Assembly: GCA_900552295.1 (NCBI GenBank)
Contig: URZB01000066.1
Span: 1 to 7,849 of the forward strand
Direction: 5' to 3'
From: an uncultured Collinsella sp.
Lineage (GTDB): Bacteria > Actinomycetota > Coriobacteriia > Coriobacteriales > Coriobacteriaceae
Length of the DNA: 7,849 bases
The notes under the pieces are model-generated. The model made no database searches. It had not been told where the DNA came from and saw only the letters and a program-made list of their open reading frames with translations. Made by a program: the position numbers and the translations under genes. Positions 1-6,139 of this stretch are shown piece after piece (within the stretch, counting starts at the first letter, position 1; the number at the start of each line of letters is the position of its first letter).

Positions 1-10
1 CCGCAGGAAG

Positions 11-37
11 CTTGGATACGCCTAGGCGCGGTCCAAG
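11..37. repeat. Short palindromic stem near the left contig edge
   Basis: CTTGGA at 11-16 pairs with TCCAAG at 32-37, and the enclosed bases contain the palindrome CGCCTAGGCG (19-28). It could be the tail of a terminator or repeat belonging to a gene left of the window. No T-tract follows it, so a terminator call is not supported. Confidence 0.3.
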
Positions 38-117
38 AAATCGTCCGCACCCCCAACAGTCCGTATTTCACCACAACTTATGAGGGTGCGCATGGGATGC
101 TAAGGAGTGTTCCAAGG

Positions 118-153
118 TGCCGGCATAAAAGGAACGTCCCTATGTGCCGGGCA
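118..153 (+). other. Imperfect stem-loop in the leader of the M24 peptidase gene
   Basis: TGCCGGCATA (118-127) is complementary to TATGTGCCGGGCA (141-153) if bulges of one and two bases are allowed, leaving a 13-nt loop. It lies about 40 nt before the chosen start codon, so it would sit in the mRNA leader if transcription begins upstream of it. No clear -35/-10 pair was found in bases 1-140, and a regulatory role is only a guess. Confidence 0.25.
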
Positions 154-179
154 TGGGATACCATGGTGGCAGCCTAGCG

Positions 180-185
180 AAAGGA
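180..185 (+). promoter_or_regulatory. Ribosome binding site of the M24 peptidase gene
   Basis: AAAGGA lies 6 nt before the ATG at 192. It is the reason for choosing that start over the in-frame GTG at 144 and ATG at 153, which would add a non-conserved, glycine-rich 13-16 residue leader. Confidence 0.7.
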
Positions 186-191
186 TGTTTC

Positions 192-1280
192 ATGGCGCAT
201 GTCGATGACCAGCGTGTGGCGCGCGTGCTCGATGCGCTCGAGGCTCAGCACCCCGGCTCACAGCTGCTCGTAAACGACCCGTGGTCGATTTATTACCTGA
301 CCGGCTTTTATGCCGATATGTTCGAGCGTTTTTGTGGCGTGCTGCTCACACGCGATGCCGAGCCGGTGATCCTGGTCAACGCACTGCACCAGCTGCCCGA
401 GTATGACAATGCCCGCATCGCCTATCACACCGATGCCGACGTCGTGACCGACGCCATCGCACGCGAAGTCAATCCATCCAAGCCCCTTGGCATCGACACC
501 GTCATGCGCTCTGGCTTTTTGATGCCGCTCATGGAGCGTCACGCCGCGAGCGAGTTCTTCCTAGGCGACTTTGCCGTCACCGCCGCACGCACCTACAAGG
601 ATGCCGCCGAGCAGGAGCTTATGCGCGCGTCCTCGACCGCTAACGACGCTGTGATGGCCGACGCCATCAAACTCGTCCACGAGGGTGTGACGGAGCGCGA
701 GATTGCCGACCAGATGCCCGGCCTGTATCGCAAGCACGGCTGCGAGGGCTTTAGCTTTCCGCCCATCGTGAGCTTTGGCGCCAACGCCGGCGACCCGCAT
801 CATGAACCCGACGACACCGTGCTCAAGCGTGGCGACATGGTGCTGTTCGACATTGGCGGACGTCATCGCAACTACTGCTCGGATATGACACGCACATTCT
901 TTTGGGGCGAGCCGGACGAGGAGGCGGCGCGCATCTACGACATCGTGCGCCGTGCCAACGAGGCCGCCGAGGCGCTCATCGCCCCGGGCGTGCGCATGTG
1001 CGACCTGGACCACGCCGCGCGCGACGTGATTGAGGATGCGGGCTATGGACAGTACTTTACGCACCGCCTGGGACACTCGATCGGCCTGCAGGACCACGAG
1101 CCGGGCGACGTCTCGCTCGTCAACGAGCAGGTCGTAGAGCCGGGCATGACGTTCTCTATCGAGCCGGGCATCTACCTCCCCGGCCGCACCGGCGTCCGCA
1201 TCGAGGACTTGGCCCTAGTTACCGAGTCCGGCGTCGAGATTCTCAACGCCTACCCCCACGATCCGCTACGTCTAGACTAG
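192..1280 (+). CDS. M24-family metallopeptidase (Xaa-Pro aminopeptidase / Xaa-Pro dipeptidase type)
   Basis: A protein of 362 residues, normal for short bacterial Xaa-Pro peptidases (PepQ/YpdF-like). Residues 1 to about 125 form the creatinase-type N-terminal domain, and residues from about 130 to 355 form the pita-bread catalytic domain. All five expected dinuclear metal ligands are visible: D220 (LFDIGG), D231 (SDMTRTF), H295 (RLGHSIG), E324 (SIEPG) and E338 (RIED). The HHEP motif near 203-206 and the HEPGD stretch after H295 are also typical. The family removes or splits residues next to proline in peptides in the cytoplasm; no signal peptide is seen. The ATG at 192 was chosen because of the AAAGGA site 6 nt upstream. 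The gene is convergent with folC and is followed by a hairpin and a T-tract terminator. Aminopeptidase P, prolidase and a broader aminopeptidase cannot be told apart from sequence alone, so no symbol is given. Confidence 0.9.
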   Translation: MAHVDDQRVARVLDALEAQHPGSQLLVNDPWSIYYLTGFYADMFERFCGVLLTRDAEPVILVNALHQLPEYDNARIAYHTDADVVTDAIAREVNPSKPLGIDTVMRSGFLMPLMERHAASEFFLGDFAVTAARTYKDAAEQELMRASSTANDAVMADAIKLVHEGVTEREIADQMPGLYRKHGCEGFSFPPIVSFGANAGDPHHEPDDTVLKRGDMVLFDIGGRHRNYCSDMTRTFFWGEPDEEAARIYDIVRRANEAAEALIAPGVRMCDLDHAARDVIEDAGYGQYFTHRLGHSIGLQDHEPGDVSLVNEQVVEPGMTFSIEPGIYLPGRTGVRIEDLALVTESGVEILNAYPHDPLRLD

Positions 1281-1281
1281 C

Positions 1282-1316
1282 CAATGTGACAAAGGGACAG
1301 CCCCTTTGTCACATTG
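1282..1316. repeat. Perfect 15-bp inverted repeat directly after the peptidase stop codon
   Basis: CAATGTGACAAAGGG (1282-1296) is exactly complementary to the segment 1302-1316, leaving a 5-nt loop ACAGC. It starts 1 nt after the TAG stop. No T-tract follows on either strand, so it is not a classical rho-independent terminator. It may protect the 3' end of the mRNA or be a dispersed palindromic repeat. Confidence 0.75.
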
Positions 1317-1328
1317 CGATTACGTCGC

Positions 1329-1488
1329 GCCACGAAAACGGGCTATCTACTACGTTTAACCCGCACGGGTCGACCATGCGGGTCTTTTTTGAAAAATGGC
1401 AAGCCCTCTACCTGCGGTTTTGATTTCGCAATTCTCGGTATGGTCGGAGATTACCGGTCAAACGTAGTAAATAGGCCCATTTCGTGGC
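1329..1488. repeat. 160-bp unit bounded by 33-nt imperfect inverted repeats
   Basis: The left arm (1329-1361) and right arm (1456-1488) are complementary in blocks. Read along the left arm, the shared blocks are GCCACGAAA, GGGC, TAT, TACTACGTTT and ACC, broken by single substitutions and two small indels. The enclosed 94 nt contain most of the terminator hairpin and its T-tract. The unit fills most of the gap between two convergent genes and resembles a small repetitive or structured element. No protein-coding signal was accepted inside it. Confidence 0.6.
1359..1390 (+). terminator. Rho-independent terminator of the M24 peptidase gene
   Basis: ACCCGCA (1359-1365) pairs with TGCGGGT (1377-1383), and the stem can extend inward through GG/CC pairs. 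It is followed by CTTTTTT at 1384-1390. This is a good + strand terminator about 80 nt after the peptidase stop. On the minus strand the stem is followed by TAAACG, so it is a weaker stop for folC transcription coming the other way. Confidence 0.75.
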
Positions 1489-1516
1489 AAGCGAGTCAAC
1501 TCGGGGCACAGGACAG

Positions 1517-2875
1517 CTAATTTGGGACGGGCCAGCGCAGCAGGCCGGCTACTTCGCCGGCTAGGGTGATGGTGCCGGCTGCTACGAAGGACTCGCCCGC
1601 GGCCTTGAAAGCCGCGAGGGCCTCGGATACGCTGGGGTATACGCCCGCGAGCTTGTTGGCGTCCACGAGGGCAGCAAGCTCCTCTGCCGGCAGGGCGCGA
1701 TCGGAATCGGTCTGGGTCACGACCACGCGCGGGAAGGCCGGAATCAGCACGTCGACGATGCCCGCCACGTCCTTGTCTGCCAGCGCGGCACACAGCAGCG
1801 TGGGGCGGTTCTCCACGCACGGATCAATCTCGTCCAGCGCGCTCACAAAGTTCTCGCAGCTCTGGGGGTTATGGCAGGCGTCGATCAGCTTGAGCGGATC
1901 GGTCCCCAGCACATCAAATCGGCCCGGCGTGGGGCAGCCCATAAGCGACGCATCGAGCTTGTCATGATCGAGTTCACAGCCCAGATACCCCTCGCACAGC
2001 ATAATCGCGCACGCGGCATTCTGCGGCTGATACGCCGGCTTAACCATACTCGACGTATAGATAGCACGCGGAGTAGTGCAGCTAAACTCCACTGTATCGC
2101 CCACGTGCTCCGGCACCTTGGTCGTGGCATGGTTCACCACGAGCGGCACAATGCCGCACTCGCGACAACGCGCATCCATCACGCGCTGAACACTCGCCTC
2201 ATGCGTGCCCTCGCCCAAAACAACCAAGCGCCCGGGCTTGATAACCGCAGCCTTCTCCCCCGCAATGGCCTCGAGCGTGTCGCCCAAAATACGTGTGTGA
2301 TCGAGTCCGATGCCCGTGATGGCAACGGCGACAGGATCGGTCGCACTCGTGGCGTCCCAACGTCCGCCCATGCCGACCTCGAGCACGGCGACATCCACCG
2401 CGGCCTCGGCAAACACTACAAGTGCGGCAGCCGTCAGCAGGTCAAAAGGCGTGATGGAATAGGCGCGCTCCCCCGCCGCCACACGACGCGCATTCACGCG
2501 ACGCCCCGCCTCGACAGCTGCCGAAACGCCACGGGCAAAGGCCTCGTCGCTCACGACGCGCCCGTCAACCTCCATGCGCTCGGGATAGCGAACAAGCTGC
2601 GGCGACGTATACAGCGCGGTCTTGAGCCCCTCGCCGCGAAGGATAGCGGCCGAAAAACGCGTGGTCGAAGTCTTGCCATTAGTGCCGGCAACCTGAATGC
2701 AATCAAAATACTCATCCGGACGTCCCAGCTCATCGAGCATATCGACAACCGTCTCGAGCAGAGGACCAGCATCCCCAGAAATCCGCCCCGTATCAGCAGC
2801 AAGCCCCACAGCTTCACCAAACGAAAGCAACTCAAACGAGAAAGGAACGACATACGACCCAGAACGCTTAGCCAT
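1517..2875 (-). CDS. folC: Folylpolyglutamate synthase / dihydrofolate synthase
   Basis: A protein of 452 residues, normal for FolC of the Mur-ligase superfamily. The family uses ATP to add L-glutamate to reduced folates in the cytoplasm, and many bacterial members also make dihydrofolate from dihydropteroate. Visible motifs in order: ATP-binding loop AGTNGKTST (63-71), folate-side motif SPQL (91-94), EVGMGGRWDAT (166-176), LDHTRILGDT (191-200) followed by IAGEKAAVIKPG (204-215) in the carbamylated-lysine region, YQPQNA (282-287), TPGRFDVL (316-323), DACHNPQS (332-339), ALADKD (364-369) and LAGEV near the C-terminus. The usual DGAHNP is DACHNP here; the Asp and His are kept. The ATG at 2875 is chosen because FolC homology begins there, with GGGGGA 9 nt upstream. 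The frame stays open to 3127, but that part runs through a palindrome and shows no FolC similarity. The gene lies downstream of valS, a common Gram-positive arrangement, though the 281-bp gap makes co-transcription uncertain. Confidence 0.95.
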   Translation of the reverse strand: MAKRSGSYVVPFSFELLSFGEAVGLAADTGRISGDAGPLLETVVDMLDELGRPDEYFDCIQVAGTNGKTSTTRFSAAILRGEGLKTALYTSPQLVRYPERMEVDGRVVSDEAFARGVSAAVEAGRRVNARRVAAGERAYSITPFDLLTAAALVVFAEAAVDVAVLEVGMGGRWDATSATDPVAVAITGIGLDHTRILGDTLEAIAGEKAAVIKPGRLVVLGEGTHEASVQRVMDARCRECGIVPLVVNHATTKVPEHVGDTVEFSCTTPRAIYTSSMVKPAYQPQNAACAIMLCEGYLGCELDHDKLDASLMGCPTPGRFDVLGTDPLKLIDACHNPQSCENFVSALDEIDPCVENRPTLLCAALADKDVAGIVDVLIPAFPRVVVTQTDSDRALPAEELAALVDANKLAGVYPSVSEALAAFKAAGESFVAAGTITLAGEVAGLLRWPVPN

Positions 2876-2973
2876 AACCCAAAGTCCCCCATAACAGAAA
2901 AAGAGGCCCACCAAAAAGAATGAGCCCCTCGCGTTCAAAAAATCAGCCAAACACCGCTTTGCAGCGACCTCAA

Positions 2974-2991
2974 GGCCACAACCCAGTGGCC
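2974..2991. repeat. 6-bp hairpin upstream of folC
   Basis: GGCCAC (2974-2979) pairs with GTGGCC (2986-2991) around the loop AACCCA. The same six-base arms form the top of the larger palindrome at 3073-3095. It may be a decayed relative of that element or chance in GC-rich DNA. Confidence 0.3.
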
Positions 2992-3032
2992 CTAACATTC
3001 CGGGCGCAGACAACCACGTAAACGAACTGGGA

Positions 3033-3140
3033 GCGGTTTGGGGCTTTGCTCGATACAAGTTCCGCACGAGCCGAAGGCCACTTAATGTGGCCTTCGTGCG
3101 AGCAGGACTGTTCGCAGTAGCGAGCAATGCCCCAAACCGC
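3033..3140. repeat. Nested palindromic element, copy A, between valS and folC
   Basis: The outer arms 3033-3052 and 3121-3140 are complementary at 19 of 20 positions. Inside lies a bulged hairpin: CGCAC (3063-3067) pairs with GTGCG (3096-3100), GAAGGCCAC (3073-3081) pairs with GTGGCCTTC (3087-3095), the loop is TTAAT, and GAGCC (3068-3072) is an unpaired bulge on one side. The right arm ends 16 nt from the valS stop codon, so the element sits in the valS 3' region and the folC leader. Its core is shared with copy B in front of valS (see 5874-5987), in the opposite orientation. No T-tract follows on the minus strand, so it is not a standard terminator for valS. Confidence 0.85.
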
Positions 3141-3156
3141 GTCCCCCCAGTAACGC

Positions 3157-5853
3157 TTACGAGAAGTCAGCAACCTGAGCAGTCAGCGCCGCCAGAATCT
3201 CCTTGAGCTCAGCTGCACGGTCCCTCTTCTTCTGGACCACCGCGGGCGCGGCCTTAGCCACAAAGCCCTCGTTGGCGAGTGTCTTCTCGCAGCCGGCGAG
3301 CTCCTTCTGGGCCGCGGCGATCTCCTTCTCCAGGCGCGCCTTCTCGGCCGAAAGGTCAACCTTGCCCTCGAGCACCACAAAGACCTCGACGCCGCTGTCG
3401 ACCACGGCGATGCTCGCAGCCGGCTTCTCAACGTCGGTGCCCATGACCAGAGAAGCAGTTTTCGCCGGCGGCTCAATCGTCGAGCGCAGGCTCTCGAGCT
3501 TCTCGATGTCCTCGGCACCGGCGCGCACGACCACGTCGAGCTCGGCCTTGGGGCTCAAGCGGTAACGCGAACGCGTGGCGCGGGCGGCGGAAACGACGGC
3601 GCGGCACAGCTCAAACGCGCGCTCGGCGTCCTCGTCAACATACTTAGCGTAGTCGGCGGGCTCGGGCCACTTGGCGATCATGAGCGCCTCGGCGCGGTTC
3701 ACGTTGCCCTCGGCGTCCAGATCGAGCACACTCGCCGGCATGTTGTCCCAGATCTCCTCGGTGACAAACGGCATGAGCGGGTGCATCAGGCGAATGGAGG
3801 TGTCAAGCACAAAAATCAGGTTGCGCTGCGCCTGCAGACGGCCCTCGCCCTTCAAGCGGGCCTTGGTGACCTCGACGTACCAGTCGCAGACCTCGTTCCA
3901 GAAGAACTGCTGCACGCCGCGGGCCATGTCGCCAAAGGTGTAGTTCTCGATACCCTCGGTGACCATCTTCACGGCCTTGGCCAGGCGGCTGAACATCCAA
4001 GCGTCTGCCGGCGTCTCCACGACGGGCTCGCCGGGCGTGTAGCCCTCCATGTTCATGAGCAGGAAGCGGCTCGCGTTCCAGATCTTGGTCACAAACGACT
4101 TGGCCTGCTCGGTACGCGGACTGTCGATAAGCTTCTTAGTCTTCTTGTCGATGTTCGCGTCGAACTTGACGTCCTGATTGTTGGTGCACAGCGTGAGCAG
4201 GTTGTAGCGCATGGCGTCGGCGCCGTACATGCCAATGAGGTCCATGGGGTCAACGCCGTTGCCCTTGGACTTGGACATACGGCTTCCGTCCTTGGCAAGA
4301 ATCGTCGGGTAGATGACGACGTCCTTAAACGGCACCTCGTCCAGGAAGTACAGCGAGCTCATGACCATGCGGGCGACCCACAGCGCGATGATGTCGCGGG
4401 CGGTGACGAGCGCCGTCGTGGGGTGATGTCCCTCGAGCAGCTCCGGCTTTTGCGGCCAGCCCTGCGTGGCGAAGGTCCACAGCTGCGAGCTGAACCAGGT
4501 GTCCAGCACGTTCTCGTCCTGATGCACATGATGGCCGCCGCACTTGGGGCACACATCGGTGTCCTCGGTAAGAGCGTCCTCCCAGCCGCAGTCCTCGCAG
4601 TAGAACACGGGGATGCGGTGGCCCCACCACAGCTGGCGGCTGATGCACCAGTCCTTAAGGTTCTCCATCCAGGTGGTGTAGGTCTGCGTCCAACGCGCGG
4701 GGTGGAAGGTGACCTTGCCAGAGTTGACGGCGTCGAGCGCCGGCCCTTTGAGCTTATCGACGGCGACGAACCACTGCTCGGACAGCCACGGCTCCAGTGC
4801 GGCGTCGCAACGGTAGCAGTGCATGACGGAGTGATCGAGGTCCTCGACGTGATCGAGCAGGTCGTGCTCCTCGAACCACTTGATGACGGCCTCGCGGCAC
4901 TCGTCGCGGTTCATGCCGGTGAACTCGCCGTAGCCTTCGACGACCACCGCGTGCTCGTCGAAGATGTTGATCTGCGGCAGGTCGTGAGCCTGACCCATGG
5001 CGTAGTCGTTGGGGTCGTGGGCAGGGGTGACCTTAACGAAGCCGGAACCAAAGTTAGCGTCGACATGCCAATCCTCAAAGATGGGAATCTCGCGGTCGAC
5101 GATGGGGAGCTTGACGGTCTTACCCACAAAGGCGGCCTTCTCGGGGTCCTTCGGGGAAACGGCGACGCCCGTGTCGCCGAGCATGGTCTCGGGACGCGTG
5201 GTGGCGACGACGATGTAGTCCTGGCCGTTGACCGGCTCGGTCAGCGGGTAGCGCAGGTGCCACAGGTGGCCCTTCTCGTCCTTGTACTCGGCCTCGTCGT
5301 CCGAGATGGCGGTGGTGCAGTTGGGGCACCAGTTGACGATGCGCTTGCCGCGATAGATCAAGCCGTCGTGGTACCAGTCGCAGAAGACCTTGCGCACGGC
5401 CTGGGCGTAATCCTCGTCCATGGTAAAGCGCTCGTTGTCGAAGTCGACGGAGCAGCCCATGCGCTTGATCTGCTCGACGATGATGCCGCCGTACTCGTGG
5501 GTCCAATCCCAGCAGGCGTCGACAAACTTGTCGCGGCCAATCTCCAGGCGGCTGATGCCCTCGCTCTTGAGCTTCTTGTCGACCTTGGTCTGCGTGGCGA
5601 TACCGGCGTGGTCGGTGCCGAGCACCCAGCGCGTGGACTTGCCGCGCATGCGGGCCATACGGACAATGGCATCCTGGATGGAGTCATCGGTGGCGTGGCC
5701 CATGTGGAGCTTGCCGGTCACATTGGGAGGCGGAATGGTGACGGTGCAGTCGCCCACGCCCTCACGGCGCTTGTAGTAGCCGCCGTCGAGCCACTTCTGC
5801 AGGATCGCCGGCTCGTTGGTCGACGGATCGTAGTTCTTGGGCATTTCTTCCAT
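3157..5853 (-). CDS. valS: Valine--tRNA ligase (valyl-tRNA synthetase)
   Basis: A class I aminoacyl-tRNA synthetase of 898 residues, within the usual bacterial ValRS range. It charges tRNA-Val with valine using ATP and edits misactivated threonine. Seen in order: N-terminal NYDP motif, PPPNVTGKLHMGH (41-53) with the HIGH-type signature HMGH at 50-53, editing-domain motif TTRPET (218-223), CxxC pairs at C176/C179, C346/C349, C419/C422 and C435/C438 that suggest zinc knuckles, WFSSQLW after the last pair, and the KMSKS-type loop RMSKS at 525-529. The C-terminal 65-70 residues are rich in Lys, Glu and Ala and match the tRNA-binding coiled-coil arm of ValRS. The ATG at 5853 has GGAG 6 nt upstream; the frame is open to 5931, but that extension is Arg-rich and crosses a palindrome. 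It appears to be transcribed separately from clpX, since a strong terminator lies between them. No T-box leader motif was found upstream. Confidence 0.98.
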   Translation of the reverse strand: MEEMPKNYDPSTNEPAILQKWLDGGYYKRREGVGDCTVTIPPPNVTGKLHMGHATDDSIQDAIVRMARMRGKSTRWVLGTDHAGIATQTKVDKKLKSEGISRLEIGRDKFVDACWDWTHEYGGIIVEQIKRMGCSVDFDNERFTMDEDYAQAVRKVFCDWYHDGLIYRGKRIVNWCPNCTTAISDDEAEYKDEKGHLWHLRYPLTEPVNGQDYIVVATTRPETMLGDTGVAVSPKDPEKAAFVGKTVKLPIVDREIPIFEDWHVDANFGSGFVKVTPAHDPNDYAMGQAHDLPQINIFDEHAVVVEGYGEFTGMNRDECREAVIKWFEEHDLLDHVEDLDHSVMHCYRCDAALEPWLSEQWFVAVDKLKGPALDAVNSGKVTFHPARWTQTYTTWMENLKDWCISRQLWWGHRIPVFYCEDCGWEDALTEDTDVCPKCGGHHVHQDENVLDTWFSSQLWTFATQGWPQKPELLEGHHPTTALVTARDIIALWVARMVMSSLYFLDEVPFKDVVIYPTILAKDGSRMSKSKGNGVDPMDLIGMYGADAMRYNLLTLCTNNQDVKFDANIDKKTKKLIDSPRTEQAKSFVTKIWNASRFLLMNMEGYTPGEPVVETPADAWMFSRLAKAVKMVTEGIENYTFGDMARGVQQFFWNEVCDWYVEVTKARLKGEGRLQAQRNLIFVLDTSIRLMHPLMPFVTEEIWDNMPASVLDLDAEGNVNRAEALMIAKWPEPADYAKYVDEDAERAFELCRAVVSAARATRSRYRLSPKAELDVVVRAGAEDIEKLESLRSTIEPPAKTASLVMGTDVEKPAASIAVVDSGVEVFVVLEGKVDLSAEKARLEKEIAAAQKELAGCEKTLANEGFVAKAAPAVVQKKRDRAAELKEILAALTAQVADFS

Positions 5854-5859
5854 ATATCT

Positions 5860-5863
5860 CTCC
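5860..5863 (-). promoter_or_regulatory. valS: Ribosome binding site of valS
   Basis: On the minus strand GGAG, within AAGGGAGAGA, lies 6 nt before the ATG at 5853. It fixes the start at MEEMPKNYDP and rejects the upstream in-frame ATG. The base of the copy B palindrome starts only about 10 nt further upstream, so folding of that stem could affect ribosome access. Confidence 0.75.
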
Positions 5864-5873
5864 CTTGCCCGTC

Positions 5874-5987
5874 GGCGTGTCCGCCTGCTTGGTTTTCGCT
5901 CGGTCAGGTCCTGGGCTCGCACGAAGAGCACATTTAGTGCTCTTCGGCTCGTGCGGAATCTACGAAAACCAAGCAGGCGGACACGCC
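5874..5987. repeat. Nested palindromic element, copy B, in the valS leader
   Basis: The outer arms 5874-5898 and 5963-5987 are a perfect 25-bp inverted repeat. Inside is a bulged hairpin: CGCAC (5918-5922) pairs with GTGCG (5951-5955), GAAGAGCAC (5923-5931) pairs with GTGCTCTTC (5937-5945), the loop is ATTTA, and GGCTC (5946-5950) is a one-sided bulge. The core 5905-5958 aligns with the reverse complement of 3060-3110 (copy A) at 46 of 51 positions with three gap bases. The arms of the two copies are unrelated. The element begins 20 nt upstream of the valS start codon and is probably transcribed as valS leader. Confidence 0.9.
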
Positions 5988-6075
5988 TTAGGTATCGATT
6001 ACTTCAGTCTGAATGGACTTTGCTGAGACTTTAAACAAACACACAGAATAACACAGGTAGTTGGGGTTATTGCGT

Positions 6076-6118
6076 ATATATAAAATAGCCTCCGACCGCG
6101 GGTGGTCGGAGGCTATTT
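6076..6118 (-). terminator. Rho-independent terminator of the clpP-clpX transcript
   Basis: A perfect 15-bp stem joins 6083-6097 (AAATAGCCTCCGACC) to 6104-6118 around the 6-nt loop GCGGGT. Read on the minus strand the stem is followed by TTTTATATATA. It lies 21 nt after the clpX stop and separates clpX from valS. On the + strand the stem is followed by GCAAAC, so it works in one direction. The valS promoter should lie between here and about 5990, but no convincing -35/-10 pair was found there. Confidence 0.9.
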
Positions 6119-6139
6119 GCAAACACGTTTTAGGCTGGT

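Noticed and set aside
1314..1520. 68-codon open frame on the + strand in the convergent gap
   Set aside because: It starts inside a hairpin arm, runs through the terminator and both arms of the inverted repeat, and has no ribosome binding site. It is better explained by the non-coding element.
1871..2923. 350-codon open frame on the + strand opposite folC
   Set aside because: Arg/His-rich antisense shadow; folC on the other strand has all family motifs.
2876..3127. In-frame N-terminal extension of FolC by 84 codons
   Set aside because: It passes through the copy A palindrome, has no similarity to FolC, and the internal ATG at 2875 gives a protein of normal length.
3781..5937. 718-codon open frame on the + strand opposite valS
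   Set aside because: It mirrors valS codon structure in GC-rich DNA, is dominated by Val/Leu/His/Asp low-information sequence, shows no family motifs, and lies fully opposite a clear essential gene.
5874..5987. Insertion sequence or MITE with terminal inverted repeats
   Set aside because: The arms differ completely between the two copies while the middle is conserved, the reverse of what shared terminal inverted repeats would give, and no direct target duplication was seen.
5854..6060. T-box riboswitch upstream of valS
   Set aside because: No T-box sequence (AGGGTGGNACCGCG-like) is present on the minus strand, and the visible structure is a simple nested palindrome.
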